Shown piece by piece: positions 1 through 18,307 of a stretch of DNA of 64,000 nucleotides; position 1 is the stretch's first letter, and every line of letters begins with the position of its first letter. The stretch is from Methylonatrum kenyense (GTDB lineage: Bacteria; Pseudomonadota; Gammaproteobacteria; Nitrococcales; Aquisalimonadaceae): assembly GCF_023195885.1 (NCBI RefSeq), contig NZ_JALPKO010000008.1:86776-150775 (forward strand). The letters are read 5' to 3'. The notes under the pieces were generated by a model. That model did no database searches and had not been told where the DNA came from. It was given only the letters and a program-made list of their open reading frames with translations. A program made the translations under genes and the position numbers.

Positions 1-3000
1 AGCTGCACCGCCGCCATACCCACGCCACCGGCCGCCGCGTGGATGAGCACCCGCTCCCCGGCCTGCATGCCGCCGAGCACGTTCAGCGCCCAGTCCGCGG
101 TGAGAAAGGCGATGGGGATGGTAGCCGCGGCACCGGTTGACATCCCTTTCGGCACCGGCACGGTGACGGCCGCGGATGCGTTGACCAGGGAGCAGAAGCC
201 CCGGGGGGTGATCGCCATCACGCGGTCCCCGGGTGACAGGTCACGCACCGACCTTCCCACAGCCTCCACCGTTCCGACGCACTCGCTGCCCAGGGGACCC
301 GCATCGCCGGGATACATTCCCAGGACGTTCAGCACATCGCGGAAGTTGAGACCGGTGGAACAAACCCGGATTTGCACTTGATCCGCTGCCGGCGGCTGGG
401 GCCGGTCCGGCACCAGGGCAAGCCTGTCCAGTCGTCCCTGCTCTTCCACCTCCAGCCGGTAGGCCGGTTGCGGGCGCACCCTGGCCTGGCGAACAAACTC
501 GCTGCCATAGCGAACCAGCCTGGCCGCCCGCCAGTCCTCGCCGCGATAGGCAAGCCGGTCCTCTGGTCCGTCCATCAACAGCGCATCAGCGAGTCCCGCC
601 GGCAGGGAGCCGACAGCAGCGGGCGGCAGGTCGATGCGGCGACAGCCGGCGGCAGGGATTTCTGCCGCCATGGTCTGGCCGAGGCCCCATAGGGCGGCGT
701 TCACGGGATTCACCGTATCGCCTCTGGCCACGGCGACGGCACCGCGACTGACGACGCACAGCCGCGGGGGAAGGCTTGCTTCTGCCAGTGCCCGGCCCAG
801 GAGATGCAATGGCTCCAGCGAGCGGCGGAGCGCACCGCCGATTTCGGCTGCACGCATCTCCGTCCCCGCTGTGGGGGCGACAAAGACAATCCCCTCGGGA
901 GAGGGGTCCGCAGTCAGGGCGTCGTCCGGCGAGCGATGCTCGGCGGTGCGCCCCAGCCTTTGCAAGGCCCTGACCACTGCCGCAGTGTCGTCACCGTCAC
1001 CGACCACGTACCAGAGGCCGGCAGCAACCGATGCCTCGGGGATCCGACAGTCCGTCCATTGCACCTCGTACAGTGTCTCCAGCACCCGACGCTCGAGCAG
1101 CGCATCCGGTGTCCCGACACGCTGGAAGCGAATGCCGTCCACTCGGGCCAGTTCACGGCCGCTGGCATCCGTCAGCCGGACATCACACAGCAACTGCGAT
1201 GCACCGGCATCGCCTTCCCGCAGCAGTGCCAGGGCCTGCAGGCCTTGCAACTCCGTCGGCGCCTGCCCCGGAATCACCCGATAGGCGGTGATATCCACCG
1301 GCAGGTAGACGCTGCTCTCGGCGGAAAGGCAGGCACCGCAGAGCTGAAAGGCGGCATCCAGGAAGGCCGGGTGCACACCGTAATGCCGCTTCTCCGAAAG
1401 CGGCAGCATGCTGGCATCGATCTCCCCCCGCGCCCAGCCCTCGCCCCGGGTGATCCGCCCCAGGGAGCGGAACGGCCCGGAATAGGCCACGCCGGCCGCC
1501 TCGATCCGCGCCAGGTACTCGGCGGAATCCCAGATCTCGCCGGCTTCGTTGGGAAACGTGGTGTGGTCGGGGCTGCTTCCCTGCCCGTCCACCAGCCGGG
1601 CAACCATGTGGGTCTGCCATTCATCCCCCTCCGCGGCCCGGCTCACCACTTCCAGGCGGTCGCCGTCGATCAGGGTCTGGACGCGGCGGGGAGCGGTCAC
1701 CGCCAGCGGTTCCAGGATGTGGATGTTCTCCACCACGGGATACGCCCTGCCGGAGGCGGCTCCCGCGGCCCGCGCCAGCTCCAGGTAGGCCGTGGCCGGC
1801 AGCACGGCACGGCCGAAGACCCTGTGGCACGCCACCCAGTCGGGATCCGACTCGTCGAGCAGGGCCTCGAACACCGCCCCCTTCAGCCGTGGCGATTGCA
1901 ACGCAAGGCCCAGCAATGGATGCCCGTCTGCGGGCAGCTGTTTCTTCCTGCGCTGCAGTGTCGGCCAGTGGCGTTCACGTTGGAACGGATAGGTGGGCAA
2001 CTCCACCGCTTGCAGGCGACCCGGCGGGATCCGCTCCCAAGCGACAGGGACGCCGGCCACGTAAAGGCTCGCCAGTGCCTCGCGGGTGGACCAGGCGGCA
2101 TCGCGCCCCGGTCGCAGGGACGGCGCGTAAACCTCGGCTGGCGACGCCCCGGGGCAGGCCGCCGCCAGCCCCAGCAGCACTGGTGCCGGACCCAACTCCA
2201 GCAACACCGTGGCGCCGGCTTGGCGCAGGCTCGCCACCGACTCCGCAAAGCGGACGGGTTCACGGATATGCCGGACCCAGTAGTCCGCATCCGGTATCGC
2301 TTCGGCCCGTGCCCCCGTGCGGTTGAGTATCAGGTCGATCTGCGGCGACCGGTACCGGATCTCGTCGGCGACGGCCTTGAACGTCTCCAGGGCGGGTTCC
2401 ATCAGCCGGGAGTGGAAGGCGTGGGAGACCACCAGCCGCTTCCCCTCCACCGACTGCCGACCAAGGGTCGACAACAATTCCTCCACGGCCGCCTCCTCGC
2501 CAGAGACCACCGTGTTGGCCGCGCCGTTGACCGCGGCCACGTCGAGTCGCCCGGCAAAGGGTTCCAGAGAGGCACGCACCGTCGCCTCGTCGGCGAAGAC
2601 TGCCGCCATGGCGCCACCCGTCGGCAGTTCTCCGAGCAGCCGCCCGCGGGCCGCCACCAGGCGCAAGCCCTGTTCCAGGCTGAACACCCCGGCGACACAA
2701 GCGGCCACGTATTCCCCGAGGCTGTGTCCCATGACAACAGCCGGTTCCACGCCCCAGGACCGCCACATCCTGGCCAGCGCCCATTCCACACCGAACAGCA
2801 CCGGCTGGGTCACCCGGGTCTGCTGGAGCGCAGCGGCAGCCTCCGCGTCCTCGGAGTCGGCCCGCACCAGCTCCAGGATGGAACGTCCGAGCAAGGGCTG
2901 GAGAATTGCGTCACAGCGCTCCAGTTCGGTGCGGAACACCGGATCGGTGGCGAGCAGTTCCCGGGCCATTCCCGGCCGTTGCGAACCCTGGCCGGTAAAC

Positions 3001-4696
3001 AGGAAGGCCACCCGTGGCGAACGCTTGATCAGGGCCTCACCGCGGAGGATATCTGCGCCGCCGTCGGCGGTCTCCCGCAGTGCGGCAAGCAAGCCGGCAT
3101 GTGAGTCGATCACCGCGGCCGCCCTGTGTTCCCAGTGGCTCCGCCCGCAGCTCAGCGTGGACGCGACGCGTTGCGGATCCAGGGAGGGGTCCGCCTCCAG
3201 GCGGGAGGCAATCCGGCCTGCCAGCTCGGCAAGCGCCGCCGGGGTCCGGGCCGACAACGCGTAGACCGCGGGTAATTTCGGCTGCCCCTCCGCCTCGCTT
3301 GCCTCCACCGTGGGCGCCGTCTCCAGGATCACGTGCACGTTGGTGCCGCTGAAGCCGAAGGAACTGACCCCGGCAATCCGACGGCGGTCAATGACCGGCC
3401 ACGGGATGGGCTCCGTCGGGATGCGCACGGGACTCGTCTCCCAGGGGATATGCGGATTGGGCGTCTCGAAATGCAGGTTGGGCGGGATCACCCCGTGTTG
3501 CAGTGCCAGCACTGTCTTGATGACACCGGCGATCCCGGCGGTCGACTCCAGGTGGCCGATGTTGGTCTTCACCGCGCCCACGTACAGGGGCGGCAGGTCT
3601 CGATCGCGGCCGGCATGGACCGCGCTCAGCGACTGGATCTCGATGGGATCACCCAGCTCCGTTCCGGTGCCGTGGGCCTCCACGTAACTCACCGCCCGTG
3701 GCTCCAGACCCGAGGCCTTCAGCGCGGCACTGATCACCTCCTCCTGGGCCCGTGCGTTCGGCGCCGTCAGCCCGGCACTGCGGCCGTCCTGGTTGCTGGC
3801 CGTACCACGCACCAGAGCGAGAATGTTGTCGCCGTCGGCTTGAGCGTCACGAAGGCGCTTGAGCAGCACCACGCCGCAGCCCTCACCGCGAGCGTAACCG
3901 TCGGCGCGGGCGTCGAAGGCCTTGCAACGACCGTCCCGGGAGAGCATCCGTCCGCTGGAGGCGATCACGTGGCCGTTGGGTGTGAGCATCAGCAGTACGC
4001 CGGCGACGATGCCCATGCGAATCTCGCCGGCCCGCAGGCTCTGGCAGGCGGCATGAAATGCCACGAGTGAAGAGGAACAGGCGGTATCGATCGTCAGGGC
4101 CGGTCCTTTCAGACCCAGGATATAGGCGATACGGCCGGCGGCGACGCTGTGGGAAGTCCCGGTGCCGTAATAGGTATCGATGTAGGTCGTATCAGTGCCG
4201 CGGTCCTGGATGTGGGCCCAGTCATGGGCCGTCATGCCGACGAACACGCCGGTGGCCGAGCCACTCAATCGGGATGACGCCTGTCCACCGCGTTCCAGGG
4301 CCTCCCAGACCACCTCCAGCAATAGCCGCTGCTGCGGATCCATGGCATCCGCCTCGCGGGGCGCGATACCGAAAAACTGGGCGTCGAAACGATCCACCTG
4401 CGTGTCCAGAAAGGCGCCCCGCCGGGTGTACATGCATCCCGCCGCCTCCGGGTCCGCATCGTAGTAGGCATCCACGTCCCAACGATCCGCCGGAATCTCG
4501 CAGGTCGCGTCGAAACCCGCCTGCAATCGCTGCCAGAAATCCTCCGGCGTATTGGCGCCACCGGGAAATCGGCAACTCATGCCGACAATGGCAAGCGGTT
4601 CACGCGTGAAGTCGCGCCCTGACTCCAGCTCGCGCTCCAGTTCCTCGATGCGCAGGAAGGCACGTTTTAACAGGTCTTTCCGTTCGCCCGACTCGT

Positions 4697-4700
<4 letters not shown>
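1..4700 (-). CDS. Modular type I polyketide synthase, module 6 (KS-AT-DH-ER...), truncated by the window edge
   Basis: Extends one polyketide chain by a malonyl unit and probably reduces it fully. Translation from the ATG at 4700 gives about 1566 codons before the edge. A short coiled-coil leader (RAFLRIEELERELE) resembles a docking domain. KS has Cys208 in DTACSSS and the HGTGT motif. AT has Ser660 in GHSLGEY and the malonyl-type VSHAFHS motif. DH has His959 in CHRVFGRAVLP and Asp1115 in HPAFLDAAFQ, both catalytic residues intact. A structural pseudo-KR stretch follows, then an ER from about residue 1445 with the NADPH motif AAGGVG at the edge. No C-methyltransferase lies between DH and ER, unlike modules 2 and 4. 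KR and ACP must lie outside the window. The start overlaps the stop of the upstream gene (ATGA). No thioesterase is visible, so this may not be the last module. Confidence 0.95.
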
Positions 4701-10562
<5,862 letters not shown>

Positions 10563-10570
<8 letters not shown>

Positions 10571-13500
10571 GATCGGTACCCGTCTGTCCCCGAAACCGCC
10601 GCGCAACCTCCGCGTCGGACAAGCCTTCCACCAGGTCCAGCACCGACAGCGACCCCCTGCTTCGGGCCGTCTGCTCCCGTCTGCCGGACTCCGCCGCCTG
10701 CCGCTCCGCAGCGGCGGCAGACGGGGCGCCGTCTTCGGCTTCGTCCTCAGGCATCATCCGGTTGGCCAGATGCGCCACCAGCGCATCGACGGTGGGAAAA
10801 TCGAACAGCAGCGTTGCCGGCAGCGATTCCCCGATCTCGCTGGCCAGGGCGTTGCGGAGTTCCACTGCCAGCAGGGAATCCAGGCCGACCTCACCCAGCG
10901 GCTGGCCACCGTCCGGCACCCGGCCAGCGGGTAGCGCCAGGACCCTGCTCACGCACTGTTCCACGCCCTTGCGCAGGACCTGCATGCGGCGGCGGGGAGA
11001 CGCCCTGGCCACTGCCGCGGCGATGGTTTCGCGAGATGCCGGCTGATCCTGGCGCCGGCTGCCGGAGGCCGGCACCGAGGCGCGCAGGAACCCGTCCAGC
11101 AGCGGGTTGTGCCGGCCCAGGGAGGCCATAAAGGCGTTCCAGTCCATAGGCGAAGCCACCACGCTGCCGCCGCGGAACTGGCCCGCTAGCTGTTCGAACA
11201 GCGCCAGGCCACGCTCCGGGGCGATCTCCAGCACACCCCGCTGAGCCACGCGGGACACCGTGCCGTAACGGACAGCGGCGCCGGTGCCGCTCCAGGCGCC
11301 CCAGGCAATGGACAGCGCCGGCCGTCCAGCAGCGGTCAGGGAGGTGGCAAGCGCGTCCAGGTAGGCGTTCGCCGCCGAGTGGTTGGCCTGCCCGGACGAG
11401 CCGAAAACCCCGGAGATGGATGCGAAGAAGACCAGAAAATCCAGCGGATCAGACGCTGTTTCCGCGGCCAGGGCGGTGCTGGCATGAACCTTGGCCGTAA
11501 AGACCCGGCGGAAGCGCTCCCAGCTCTGTTCCGGCAGCAAGGCGTCGTCGAGCATGCCCGCACTGTGCACCAGACCGCGCAACGGCCGAGCCTGGTCCGC
11601 TCGCGCCGACGCGAGAACGCGTGCCCGGTCCGCCGCCGAACCCATGTCGCCCTGCAAGACCTCCACGGCCGTGCCCTGCTCCTGCAACCGGCGAACACAG
11701 GCGACGGCATCATCGTCCGGGGCGTTGCGCCCCACCAGCAGCAAGCGGCCGGCGCCCCGCTGGCAGAGCCGTTCGGCCACCAGCAGCCCCAACCCCGACA
11801 GGCCCCCGGTCACCAGGTAACTGCCATCCGGCCGGGCGGGGATTTCGCCACGAGGCGTCCGGGCCAGCACCAGTTTGCCGACATGGCGGCCCGCGGCCAT
11901 GTCCCGGAAGGCTTCCACCGCACGGTTCATGGGCAGGATGCGATGGGGCAGCGGTTTCAGTTCGCCACGCTCGAAACGCGGCACCAGGGCCTGCAGACCA
12001 CGCTGGATGGCGTCCGGTTCGGTTTCGATCAGGGGGCTCAGGTCCACCACCAGATAACGGATTCCGGATTGCAGCCCCGCCGTCCGTTCCACCGCCTCCT
12101 GATCCCAGATGCCGGTCTTGCCCAATTCCAGGAATCGCCCGTTGGTCGCCATGGTTCGCAGGCCCGCCGGGATGAACTCCCCCGCCAGGCTGTTGAGCAG
12201 CAGATCAACTCCGCGGCCATCGGTGACGGTCAGCACCTGCTCCGCGAAGTCCAGGCTACGGGAGTCGAACACCGCCTCGACGCCCATGTCGCGCAGCAGC
12301 TGCCGCTTGTGCTCGGTACCGGCGGTGCCGAACACGCGCAGACCGGCCGCCAGGGCAAGCTGGACAGCGGCCATGCCCACGCCGCCGGCGCCGGCATGGA
12401 TCAGCACGGTTTCGCCGGGTTGCATGCCACCGACGTGGCGCAGCGCATGATCCGCGGTCAGGAAGGCAATGGGCATGGTCGCCGCGGCGGCGATGGAGAA
12501 CCGCTCCGGCACCCTGGCGACCAGGTCGGCATGCAGATTGACGAAATCGCCGAAGGCACCGGCCGCGGCCATGACCCGGTCGCCCACCGCCACGTTATGG
12601 ACGGCGCTGCCGGCACGACGCACCACGCCAACGCATTCCCCGCCCAGACGGGTGCCGACGTACTGCACCCCCAGGGCATGCATCACGTCGCGGAAGTTCA
12701 GGCCGGCCGCCTCGATCTCGATTTCCACCTCGTCGTCGGCCGGCGGCGTGCGCGGGCAGGGCTCGAAATGCAGTTCGTCCAGCACCCCGGCCCGGCCGAA
12801 GGTGAGCCGCGACGGCTCGGCGTCTGCCGATGCGATGTCCTCCAACGGCAACGTTTCCAGTCGCGGCAGCTGGAAGCCGTCGGCACGCAGGGCCAACTCG
12901 GGCTCGGTCACAGGAACCGCCAGGCGAGTCACCAGACTAGCCTCAAGCGCTTTATCTGGTATTGATGGCAAATCAATAATCCGGGTGCTTATCTCAGGCC
13001 GTTCCACACGGATAGCCCGGAGCATGCCCCAGAGGCTCGCCTGGGCCGGATTCGCTACCGTATCGACCACCGATGCCTGCATCGCCCCGCGGGTCAGCAC
13101 GTGCAGCCTCGGTGCGGCATCACCCAGGGCGGCCAGGGACTGGAGCAGGCGCAGCAGGCCCTCGCCCCACAGATCAAGCGAACTTCCCTCCTCGCTCACC
13201 GCCTCGCCGACCGGCTGATCCAGAGACCAGCAATACAGCACATCCGTAGTGCCAGACGGCGGCTGGATCAGCGCGGCGCAATCCTCGGCAACGGGTGGGA
13301 CCTCGCGCAGCTCGACCGTGGCACCGGCCCGGCGCAGATCGTCGGCAAGCCGCGCGGCAGTACCACCCCGATCGGCCAACACCGTCCACGCCCGCGCCGA
13401 CTCCGGCAGTACCACCGTGCCCGGATCGTCGTCGCGGCGGGCGATGACCAGTGCCTGACGACTGATTACCGAGTCCCCCTCACCGGGCGCGGCAGTTACC

Positions 13501-16500
13501 GTCACCGAGAAACCCAGCTCGCCGCAGACCTGTCGCCAGCGGGCGCGGTCCAGCAGCGGGTAGTCCAGCCGCAAGTCCGTATCGGTGAAAGCCCACCAGC
13601 CGTCCAGCAGGCCCACGGTCAGGTCGTGCCACGGCTCCGGCTCCACTGCTTCCAGGGCAATCAGCACACCGCCCGGGGCCAGAAGCTCCCGCACCCGGCG
13701 CAGCGAGGCACGGATGTCCCGGGTGGCATGCAGCACATTCGAGGCAAGCACAACGTCGTGACCACCCGTGGGGATACCCTGAACCTCCGGATCCTTGTCC
13801 AGATCGAAAACCCGGAAGTCGGTGCCCTGGTGATGGCCGAATTCCTCGGCGGCGCGGGAGACGAAGAGCGCACCGATATCGGTAAACAGGTAGCTGAACC
13901 GCCCGGCCGGCAGTGCCGGCAGCACATGGGCGGTGGTGCCGCCGGTGCCGCCGCCGATCTCGAGCAGGCGAACAGGCCGGTCGGCCGGGGCACTGCGCAG
14001 CACCGTCTCCACCGCATCGCGGACCAGGCCGTTCAACCCCCTGGCCACCGGGGTGTCCCGGTAGAGCGCGGCGAGGTCCCGCGCGTCGCCGCCCGGGAAA
14101 AGGATTCCGTGAGGGTCTTCCCGCCCATCGAGCATTGCTGCCAGGTTCTCGCCGCAGCGCCGGACCACGGCAAACTCCGGGCTGGATGCGTAATCACGGC
14201 TTGCGATACCCTCCGCCAGCGCCGACACCGTCTGTTCGGGCAGAATCCGGACCGTGTAGCCGTCGGTCCCCGATTGCAGCACTCCCTGCTCCGCCAGGAT
14301 TGTCAGGTAGCGGGAGACAAGCTGTTGGTGGCGTGGAAGGATTCCGAGCGCCGCCACCAGATCCCCGGCCTGCACAATGTCACCCTCGGCTGGCTTCCAG
14401 CCCAACATCTGCAGCGCCTCGACGATGTAGGCGACCGTGAGTCGGCGAAGATCAGCATAGAATGCGTCGACAGCTCGACCGGCATCACCGGCGAGGAGGT
14501 CCGCCATGGCGGTTGTCAGGTCCCGGGCGGTAGCCGCGCTGTCCAGCCCGGCGGTGACTGCCTGCTTCGGCCCCGCCTCCTCCTGCAACCAGCGTATCCG
14601 GTAGGTGGCCTCACTGCCGGCGGATGACGCACCGGCGCCAAACCCGGGTGGCGCGCGTTTCACCACCAGGCGCTGGATGCTAACGGCCGGCGTACCGTCC
14701 GCATCGTCCATCCGGATGGTGGCGGACAGGGTTGCGCCGTCACCGACACCCTGGTCGTCCAGGCGTACGTGGCTGGTTACCGGCACGCCACCGTCACCGA
14801 AGCGAATGTGCTCTGCGGTCACCGGCAGATAGAGCGCCTCGTCGTCGCCACCACGGCCGTCCAGCGCCGCTACCATGAGCTGCAATCCGGCATCCAGTAC
14901 CGTTGGATGGATGCAGTACCCGGCATCGGCATCGGTGACCGCTTCCGCACATGCGATTTCGCCGAACGCCTCGCCGTCACCGAAACGCACACCGCGAACA
15001 CCCCGGAAGGCCGGGCCGAAATCCAGCCCCCGGGTTCTCAACCGCGCGTAGAAAGCCTCCGCGTCCAGATATTGCGAACCGCAAGCCGACTTGCTGGCAA
15101 CGGCCACCGCATCCCGCCCCCGCGGCTCCCCGGGCGCGATACGGCCGTCCACATGCAGGGTGAACCCTTGTTCGTCCTCGCCGATGCTGTGCACCGTCAG
15201 CCGCGCAGGCCCATCCGCAACCGGCTGGATGCGCAGTTGCACCGCGCGCATGCGATCGTCCAGGACCAGCGGCGCCAGGATGGTGAAGTCCAGCAGCTCG
15301 GGCCGGGCCCAGCCCGGACCACGGCGGGCCGCGGCCAGGGCCATCTCCAGGTAGGCGGCAGCCGGCACGATGATCCGGCCGTTGACCGCATGATCCGCCA
15401 GGAATACCGGGCTGGTTCCGGTCATGGCCGCCTCCCAGCACCAGCCGCCGCCAGGGCTGACCAGCCGGTCCCCCAGCAAGGGATGTCGCTCGCGACGACG
15501 TGCCGGACTGGCCACGCCGTCACGCTGCGGCACCAGGGGCACCCACAGGGGATCGCGCTGGAACGGATAAGTGGGCAACCGCAGCCTGCGGTATTCCCGA
15601 CCCATGTCCCTGGCCCGCCAGTCCAGTGTCCCGCCGGCGGCGTAAAGGGCAGCCACGGCGGCGGCCAGGTGTTCGCCCTGGTCGCCGTCGCGGCGCAGCG
15701 AGCCGATCCAGTGAAGCTCGGTGTCAGGCATTGCCCTGGCGCCCATACCGCAGAGCACGGGTGCCGGACCGCATTCCAGGAAGGTACGGAAACCCCGTTC
15801 CCGGGCGTATTCCAGACCGGCATGGAAACGCACCGGCTCACGGGCATGACGGACCCAGTACGCCGGATCCGCGAGCTCCGCGGCGCTGACGGGACGTCCT
15901 GTCAGATTGGAAATGAGCGGCACCCGCGGCTGCCGGAAGCAGGCGCGGGATACGACCTGTCGCAATCCATCCAGCATCGGATCCAGCAGATGGGAGTGAA
16001 AGGCATGGGACACCTTAAGTCTGCTGCAGTCGATTCCCTCCGCGCGGGCTTCTGCCGCCAGCAGGTCTACCGCTGCGGCCTCTCCGGAGACGACCACGGC
16101 ATCGGGGCCGTTAACTGCGGCCAGGCCCATGGCGTGGGCATGGGGCGCCAGCAGTGGTGTAACCCGCCCCTCTCCTACCGCCACGGCCAGCATCGCGCCA
16201 CCGGCCGGCAGGGCGTCCATCAATCGGCCGCGGTCCGCAACAATTCGAAGACCGTCCTCCAGGGACAGGACCCCGGCAACGGCAGCCGCCGTATACTCGC
16301 CGACACTGTGGCCCAGTACTGCTGCTGGCCGGACACCCCAGCTCTGCCAAAGCTCGGCCAGCGCCAGCCCCAGGGCATACAGCGCCGGCTGGGCGACCGC
16401 AGTGCGCATCAGCGCCGGTTCCGCGTTCTCGATCCTGCCGAACATGATATCCAGCAAAGGGATATCGAAGGACTCCCTGAGGACGGCATCACAACGGTCC

Positions 16501-18254
16501 ATCACCTCACGGAACACGATCTCCTGGGCATAGAGCTCCCGCCCCATACCAACCCGCTGCGAACCCTGGCCGGTAAACAGGAAGACCGGGCGCGCCACGT
16601 CGCCGGTCGCCCTGCCCCGGAAACGTCCCGGCCGCGGCTGATCCGGATCGGTGGCGAAGTCCCGTAACGCGGCTAGCGTGTCGTCCCGTGATTTGCACAC
16701 CAGGGCGAGACGTTCCGGCAGGTGGGCCCGACCCGCCCCGGCCGTATGGCAGACATCCGCCAGGGGAGCACTGGTCTCGGCCAGGGCTCCGGCCCAGGCC
16801 GCCGCCAGGGCACCAAGTGCTGCCGGAGTCTGCGCCGACAGCGGCAGCACCGGCACCGGTCGGGCCGACGTGATCTCCACCGGCCGTGCGGGCGGCGGTT
16901 CCTCGACGAGGATGTGGGCGTTGGTGCCGCTGAAACCGAAGGAACTGACCCCCGCCCGGCGCTTGCCGTCGGCCGTGGCCGGGAACGGCTGGTGCTCCGC
17001 CGCCACCCGAACCGGCAGCGATTCCCAGGGAATATGGGGGTTCGGGGTTTCGAAATGCAGTTGCCGGGGAACCTCACCGGCCTGCACGACCAGAATGGCC
17101 TTGATCAGCCCGGCGATACCCGCCGCACCCTCCAGGTGGCCAAGGCTCGCCTTGATGGTACCGATCAGCAGATCCGACTTGCCGTCCTCACGGCCGCGGC
17201 CGTAGGCGGCGCCAAGGGCTTGAACCTCCAGCGGGTCGCCGAGTTCCGTGCCGGTGCCGTGGGCTTCCACATAGCCCACATCCGCCGGCTCCAGGCCGGC
17301 CTGCGCCAGGGCTGCACGAATCACCGCCTCCTGCGATGGACCATTGGGCGCGGTTAGTCCACTGCTGGGACCATCCTGGTTCAACGCTGAACCGCGGATC
17401 ACCGCCCATATCGGGTCATTGTCCTGCCGGGCATCACTCAGCCGCTTCAGCACCAGCACACCGCAGCCCTCGCCGCGACCGAACCCATTGGCGCGCGCAT
17501 CGAAGGCCTTGCAGCGGCCGTCGGGCGCCAGCATCCGCGACGCCTGAAAGGCGGCGGTGAGATCGCCCCCCAGGATCAGGCTGGTACCTCCCGCCAGGGC
17601 GAGATTACATTCCCGGTTTCGCAGGGACTGACACGCCAGGTGGGTAGCCACCAGGGACGACGAGCAGGCCGTATCAATGGACAGTGCCGGCCCCTGCAAC
17701 CCCAGCAGGTAAGCAATCCTGCCGGAGGCCATGGACAGCCCCACACCGGAGGCGTAATGGGCGTGGATCAACTCCCTCCTGTTCGCCGCCTGCCCCTGGA
17801 TCTGGGCGTAATCACTGCCCGTGATGCCCATGAAGACCCCGGTGGCAGTCTGGCGCAGGCTGTCGGGGGCAATTCCGGCATTCTCCAGCGCTTCCCAGGC
17901 ACATTCCAGGGCGATACGCTGCTGGGGATCGATACTGGCCGCTTCCCGGTGGGAGACACCGAACAACTCCGGATCAAATGCGCCGGGATCCAGGCTGAGA
18001 TAGCCGGCGGGAGGAAGTTCGCCGTCTTGCGGCCAACCGGGGCGTGGCACCGGGGGGCACGCGCAGACTGCATCCGCACCATCGCGCAGCATTTGCCACA
18101 AGGCCGCCGGCGAATCCACCCCGCCCGGCATACGACACCCGATACCCACTACCGCCACGGGCTCGGCCTGCCGGGCCTCCAGTTCGCGAACGCGGCCTTG
18201 CAATGTCTCGAATTCGAGCAACGCGCGCTTGAGCGGCGAAAGTTGTTCGGTCAT
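10563..18254 (-). CDS. Modular type I polyketide synthase, module 4 (KS-AT-DH-cMT-ER-KR-ACP)
   Basis: A 2563-residue fully reducing, C-methylating module. The ATG at 18254 (MTEQLSPLKRALLEFETL) is preferred: a GGGGTGA ribosome site lies about 10 bases upstream and it begins with a coiled-coil docking leader. A TTG at 18311 in the same frame is an alternative. KS: Cys197 in DTACSSS. AT: Ser650 in GHSVGEY, malonyl-type VSHAFHS. DH: His955 in DHAVNGRIIVP, Asp1121 in HPTVLDAGLQ. cMT: LEIGGGTGG near 1432, NVLHATRDI. ER: AGAGGVG near 1957. KR: TGGLSGLG near 2147, an LDD motif (SAGMLDD) suggesting B-type stereochemistry, and His2292 where Tyr is expected. ACP: Ser2460 in GLDSLLAV. The C-terminal tail VEGLSDAEVARRF fits docking to the MSDFLER leader of the next protein. 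Confidence 0.96.
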
Positions 18255-18307
18255 CTGTTTTGATTCACCCCGTGCCGATCCGTTGCTGGCGATTCCAGCC
18301 CACGCAG

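Noticed and set aside
804..3104. A long plus-strand open frame (766 codons) opposite the PKS, and similar ones at 13101-14627, 14769-16667 and 26686-28422
   Set aside because: They lie antisense to well-supported PKS domains, have Arg/Gln/His/Gly-rich sequence with no recognisable family, and arise because GC-rich coding DNA has few stops on the other strand.
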